Source: Oscillospiraceae bacterium (GTDB taxonomy: Bacteria > Bacillota_A > Clostridia > Monoglobales > WRBX01). Taken from it: 8,391 bases of DNA. The stretch is taken from assembly GCA_009784335.1 (NCBI GenBank), contig WRBX01000022.1:1-8391 (forward strand), given 5' to 3'. The position numbers and the translations under genes are program-made. Below, piece after piece: positions 5,406-8,391 of the stretch. The stretch's first letter is position 1; each line of letters opens with the position of its first letter. The notes under the pieces are model-generated. The model worked only from the letters and a program-made list of their open reading frames with translations, did no database searches and was not told the origin of the DNA.

Positions 5406-6131
5406 ATGGCTAATAATATGAAGATTTTGGTGGTTGATGACGAGGTTTCGATAGTTGATATATTGAAACTCAACCTAAAGCGCGAGAATTTCGATGTTTT
5501 GGAAGCTTATGACGGCGAGATGGCGCTTAAAATTGCATTAGAGGAAGAACCTGATTTGATTCTCCTTGATGTTATGTTGCCGAAAATGGATGGATTTACC
5601 GTGTGCAAGCGCATTCGTGAGGTTTCACAGGTGCCGATTATTATGCTAACGGCACGAGAAGAGGAGATTGATAAAGTTCTCGGCCTTGAGCTTGGCGCTG
5701 ATGATTATATCACAAAACCTTTCTCAACTCGCGAGCTGATGGCGCGGATTAAGTCGAATCTGCGGCGTGTGAATTATGAGCTTAATGCGGCGGTTGAGGG
5801 CGCGGCGGATGATAGTAAAAAAATATCATATGCCGGCGTGGAGCTTGATTTGAACCATTATTTGGCGACAAAAGATGGAAAGCCTATCGATTTAACCATT
5901 CGCGAATTCGAACTTTTGAAATTCTTAATGGCAATTCCGGAAAAGATTTATTCAAGGCAAGAGCTTTTAGAGCGCGTGTGGGGCTATGAATTCTATGGTG
6001 ACGCTCGGACAGTTGATGTAACAGTTCGCAGGCTTCGTGAAAAAATTGAGTTAGATCCTTCTGAGCCGAAATTTATCGCAACAAAGCGCAGTTTGGGATA
6101 TTATTTCACCGATCCAAGCATAAGGAAATAA
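5406..6131 (+). CDS. OmpR/PhoB-type response regulator, WalR (YycF)-like
   Basis: This DNA-binding response regulator has 241 residues. The receiver domain (about 5-123) has the acidic pocket Asp11/Asp12, phospho-acceptor Asp55 (LLDVMLP), Thr82 (IMLTA) and Lys104 (TKPFS). The winged-helix effector domain spans about 138-236 with LTIREFELLKFL and DARTVDVTVRRLREKI. Phrases such as EIDKVLGLELGADDYITKPFSTRELMARIKSNLRR closely resemble WalR, the essential regulator of wall metabolism, though PhoP/PhoB relatives are possible. Two features differ from typical WalR loci: no histidine kinase follows, and the wing reads TKRSLGYYF where most members have RG-x-GY (Ser229 for Gly). The ATG at 5406 has GGGAGGG four bases upstream; a later ATG (5418) would be too far. 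polC follows after 23 bases, probably on the same transcript. Confidence 0.88.
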   Translation: MANNMKILVVDDEVSIVDILKLNLKRENFDVLEAYDGEMALKIALEEEPDLILLDVMLPKMDGFTVCKRIREVSQVPIIMLTAREEEIDKVLGLELGADDYITKPFSTRELMARIKSNLRRVNYELNAAVEGAADDSKKISYAGVELDLNHYLATKDGKPIDLTIREFELLKFLMAIPEKIYSRQELLERVWGYEFYGDARTVDVTVRRLREKIELDPSEPKFIATKRSLGYYFTDPSIRK

Positions 6132-6154
6132 TTTGAGAGGAAATTTTGTAATAA

Positions 6155-8391
6155 ATGTCTGATTACGAAAAGTTTAAGGCTGAGAAGCGAAAATCAGCTT
6201 ACATAAAGAAAGAAAAAAATGACCTTGTGGAAAACAAGGTTATTTTTGGAGCAGAGAAGGATTTTAGCAAAAAAGTTACGCCGATTGAAGATATTAATGA
6301 TAGTAGCGGCAAGGTTGCAACTTGCGGCGCTATTTTTTCGATTGAAGCAAAAGAGATTTATGGCAACCGCAATTTATATAAATTCGATATTGTAAACAGC
6401 GAGGGGAGCGCAGCAATTTCTTGTAAAGTGGTTTTGGAGCGATATAGCAAAAAAAATGTTGAGTTGCGTAATCTCAAAAAAGGTCAAGAAGTCACTGTCT
6501 TTGGCGAGGCACAGTATGATAAATATGCTCGTGATACTGTTGTTTCTGTGTCAGCAATAAGGCTTGAAGAATGCCATGGAAAGCAGCGGCTTGATAGCGC
6601 AAAAGAAAAAAGAATTGAGTTTCATGCGCACACTCAGATGAGCACCATGGATGGGCTGGCAAATGCTACGGAGCTTGTGCAAAGGGCAGTTGCCTGGGGG
6701 CATAAGGCGATAGCAATCACAGATCATGGCGTGGTTCAAGCTTTTCCGGAAGCCTATAAGGAGGCTAAAAAGCATGAAGATTTCAAGCTTATTTATGGGC
6801 TTGAAGGATATCTAACTGATGAGGCTGAGAAGGATTGCGGCAAGCAAAAAAGTCATCACATAACAATTCTGGCGCAAAACAAAGAAGGCTTGAAAAACTT
6901 ATACAAGCTCATTACATATTCACACACCGAGAATTTTTATAAAAAACCAAGGATAGATAGAGAAACTCTTAGGGTTCACCGCAAGGGGCTTCTCTTAGGC
7001 ACTGCTTGCGAGCAAGGTGAACTTTTTCGTGCGATTTATGATGGAAAGAATGATGATATTATCCGTAAAATCGCTGATTTTTATGACTATTTCGAAGTTA
7101 TGCCACTAGGTATAAATGGATTTATGGTCACAAATGGAGAAAGATCTTGGGAAGATTTGAAGAATATTAACAGCAAGATAGTTGCACTTGGCGAGAAGAT
7201 GGGCAAGCCGGTTTTGGCTACCGGAGATGTTCATTTTATTGATGAAAAAGATGCACAGTATCGCGCTATTCTACAAGCAGGTCAAGGCTATGACGATGCC
7301 GATAATCAGGCCCCGCTATATTTAAGAACCACTGATGAAATGCTTGCCGAGTTTGACTATTTAGATGAGAAAACTGCACGAAAGATAGTTATAGAGAATC
7401 CAAATTCGCTGTTCAAGAAAATCGAAAAGCTCAAACCAATTCCTGATGGCGCATTTCCTCCATTTTTAGAGGGAGCCGAGGAAAATGTTCGCCAAATGTG
7501 TTGGTCGCGTGCGCGCGAGCTTTATGGTGAACCATTGCCGGATGTTGTTGGCGAGCGAATTGAAAAGGAATTATCAAAGATAGTTAAATACGGCTTTTCA
7601 GTGATGTATCAGATTGCACACGAACTGGTGGCAAAATCCAATTCCGATGGATATATAGTGGGCTCTCGTGGCTCGGTGGGCTCATCTTTCGTGGCCTTTT
7701 TATGTGAAATAACCGATGTTAATGCATTACCGCCCCACTATCGATGCGATAAATGCAAAATTTCAGAGTTTTATACTGACGGAAGTATTTCCGGCGGATT
7801 CGATTTGCCTGATAAAAAATGCGTATGCGGCGAGATAATGCAAAAAGATGGGCACGATATCCCTTTCGAAACTTTCTTAGGTTTCGAAGGTGATAAAGAG
7901 CCTGATATTGATTTGAATTTCAGCGGCGATTATCAAGCAAAAGCGCACAAATTTGTGGAAGAGCTATTCGGAGTGGAAAATGTTTTTCGCGCCGGCACCA
8001 TCTCAACCCTAGCTTCTCGCACAGCTTTTGGTTTTGTAAAAAAATATATGGAAACGCGCGGGATTGAAGCTAATAATGCATCGCTGAATTATAAGATTTC
8101 GAAGTGTGAGGGAGTGAAAAGAACCACGGGGCAGCACCCCGGAGGGCTCATGATTTTGCCAAAAGGGCGGGATATTCATGAATTTTGCCCTGTTCAATAT
8201 CCCGCAGATGATAAAACAAAAAAAGTGCTAACCACACACTTTAGCTATAAATCCCTTAGCGGCCGCCTATTGAAAATTGATGCCCTAGGTCACGATGACC
8301 CTACTGTTATCAAGATGTTGGAAGATTTGACCGGAGTTGATAGTAGAACTATTCCTTTAGATGATAAGAAAGTTATGAGTTTATTCAAGTC
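6155..8391 (+). CDS. polC: DNA polymerase III alpha subunit, PolC type, lacking the exonuclease and N-terminal domains (partial, 3' end outside window)
   Basis: PolC is the replicative polymerase of low-GC Gram-positives. The frame is open from the ATG to the window end (745 codons); an in-frame TAA at 6149-6151 rules out any earlier start. After about 28 charged residues comes an OB fold (about 45-145), then a PHP domain with HAH (157-159), TDH (189-191), GLEG (Glu217), KSHH (232-235), GTACEQGE and ATGDVHF. The polymerase part has GSRGSVGSS (503-511), a Cys cluster (Cys531/534 and 556/558), PDIDLNFSG with Asp584/586, TTGQHPGG (657-664) and Asp709 of the LGHDDP region, so the catalytic triad is intact. 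Bacillus PolC has a DEDD exonuclease of about 170 residues nested in the PHP domain; here about 13 residues link YGLEGY to SHHITIL. The roughly 200-residue N-terminal domain is also missing. AGAGG lies 14 bases upstream, rather far. Confidence 0.95.
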   Translation, partial: MSDYEKFKAEKRKSAYIKKEKNDLVENKVIFGAEKDFSKKVTPIEDINDSSGKVATCGAIFSIEAKEIYGNRNLYKFDIVNSEGSAAISCKVVLERYSKKNVELRNLKKGQEVTVFGEAQYDKYARDTVVSVSAIRLEECHGKQRLDSAKEKRIEFHAHTQMSTMDGLANATELVQRAVAWGHKAIAITDHGVVQAFPEAYKEAKKHEDFKLIYGLEGYLTDEAEKDCGKQKSHHITILAQNKEGLKNLYKLITYSHTENFYKKPRIDRETLRVHRKGLLLGTACEQGELFRAIYDGKNDDIIRKIADFYDYFEVMPLGINGFMVTNGERSWEDLKNINSKIVALGEKMGKPVLATGDVHFIDEKDAQYRAILQAGQGYDDADNQAPLYLRTTDEMLAEFDYLDEKTARKIVIENPNSLFKKIEKLKPIPDGAFPPFLEGAEENVRQMCWSRARELYGEPLPDVVGERIEKELSKIVKYGFSVMYQIAHELVAKSNSDGYIVGSRGSVGSSFVAFLCEITDVNALPPHYRCDKCKISEFYTDGSISGGFDLPDKKCVCGEIMQKDGHDIPFETFLGFEGDKEPDIDLNFSGDYQAKAHKFVEELFGVENVFRAGTISTLASRTAFGFVKKYMETRGIEANNASLNYKISKCEGVKRTTGQHPGGLMILPKGRDIHEFCPVQYPADDKTKKVLTTHFSYKSLSGRLLKIDALGHDDPTVIKMLEDLTGVDSRTIPLDDKKVMSLFK

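Noticed and set aside
6551..6775. - strand open frame inside polC
   Set aside because: It is antisense to the PHP domain of PolC and has no independent support.
6806..6862. Sequencing or frameshift error as the cause of the missing PolC exonuclease
   Set aside because: The frame continues unbroken with correct PHP motifs on both sides; an indel error cannot remove about 500 bases while keeping frame, although an assembly deletion cannot be excluded from sequence alone.
8009..8197. - strand open frame near the right end
   Set aside because: It is antisense to the PolC polymerase core, including the TTGQHPGG motif, which is the real coding strand.

Overview
The window looks like chromosome from a low-GC, Gram-positive, spore-forming bacterium, most likely a member of Clostridia. 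The evidence is the sporulation pair yabP-yabQ next to divIC and yabR, which is a Firmicutes gene cluster; a PolC-type replicative polymerase; a WalR-like response regulator; and strong AGGAGG-type ribosome binding sites. No stretch longer than 300 bases lacks a gene. No tRNA, rRNA, CRISPR array, transposase or phage gene was seen.

Left end (1-650, + strand): the acidic Pro/Ala/Glu-rich tail of a protein that is probably ribosomal protein L13 (by gene order), then rpsI (ribosomal protein S9) in stop/start overlap, closed by a perfect intrinsic terminator. Two GTAGGGG-type palindromic repeats lie in frame inside the L13-like tail. This end is clearly GC-richer than the rest.

Middle (676-5306, - strand; transcription runs right to left): yabP, yabQ, a PEP/pyruvate-binding TIM-barrel protein of unusual architecture, divIC, yabR and a DUF368 membrane protein. 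In Bacillus the order is yabP-yabQ-divIC-yabR, so the PEP-type gene looks like an insertion into the cluster. It has its own sigma-A-like promoter and a structured leader, and divIC has its own near-consensus promoter just after it. A second, AT-rich palindromic repeat sits between yabP and yabQ, and a terminator-like hairpin lies between divIC and yabR. The genes point to spore cortex and coat formation (yabP, yabQ), septum assembly (divIC), RNA binding (yabR) and probably undecaprenyl-phosphate recycling for wall synthesis (DUF368).

Right end (5346-8391, + strand, divergent from yabP): a WalR/PhoB-type response regulator with a clear promoter whose -35 box lies in a perfect 15-bp palindrome. 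After 23 bases comes polC, which runs off the window. The PolC is the most striking item. Its OB fold, PHP domain and polymerase catalytic aspartates are present, but the 3'-5' exonuclease domain normally nested in the PHP domain is absent, and so is the long N-terminal domain. No histidine kinase gene follows the regulator.
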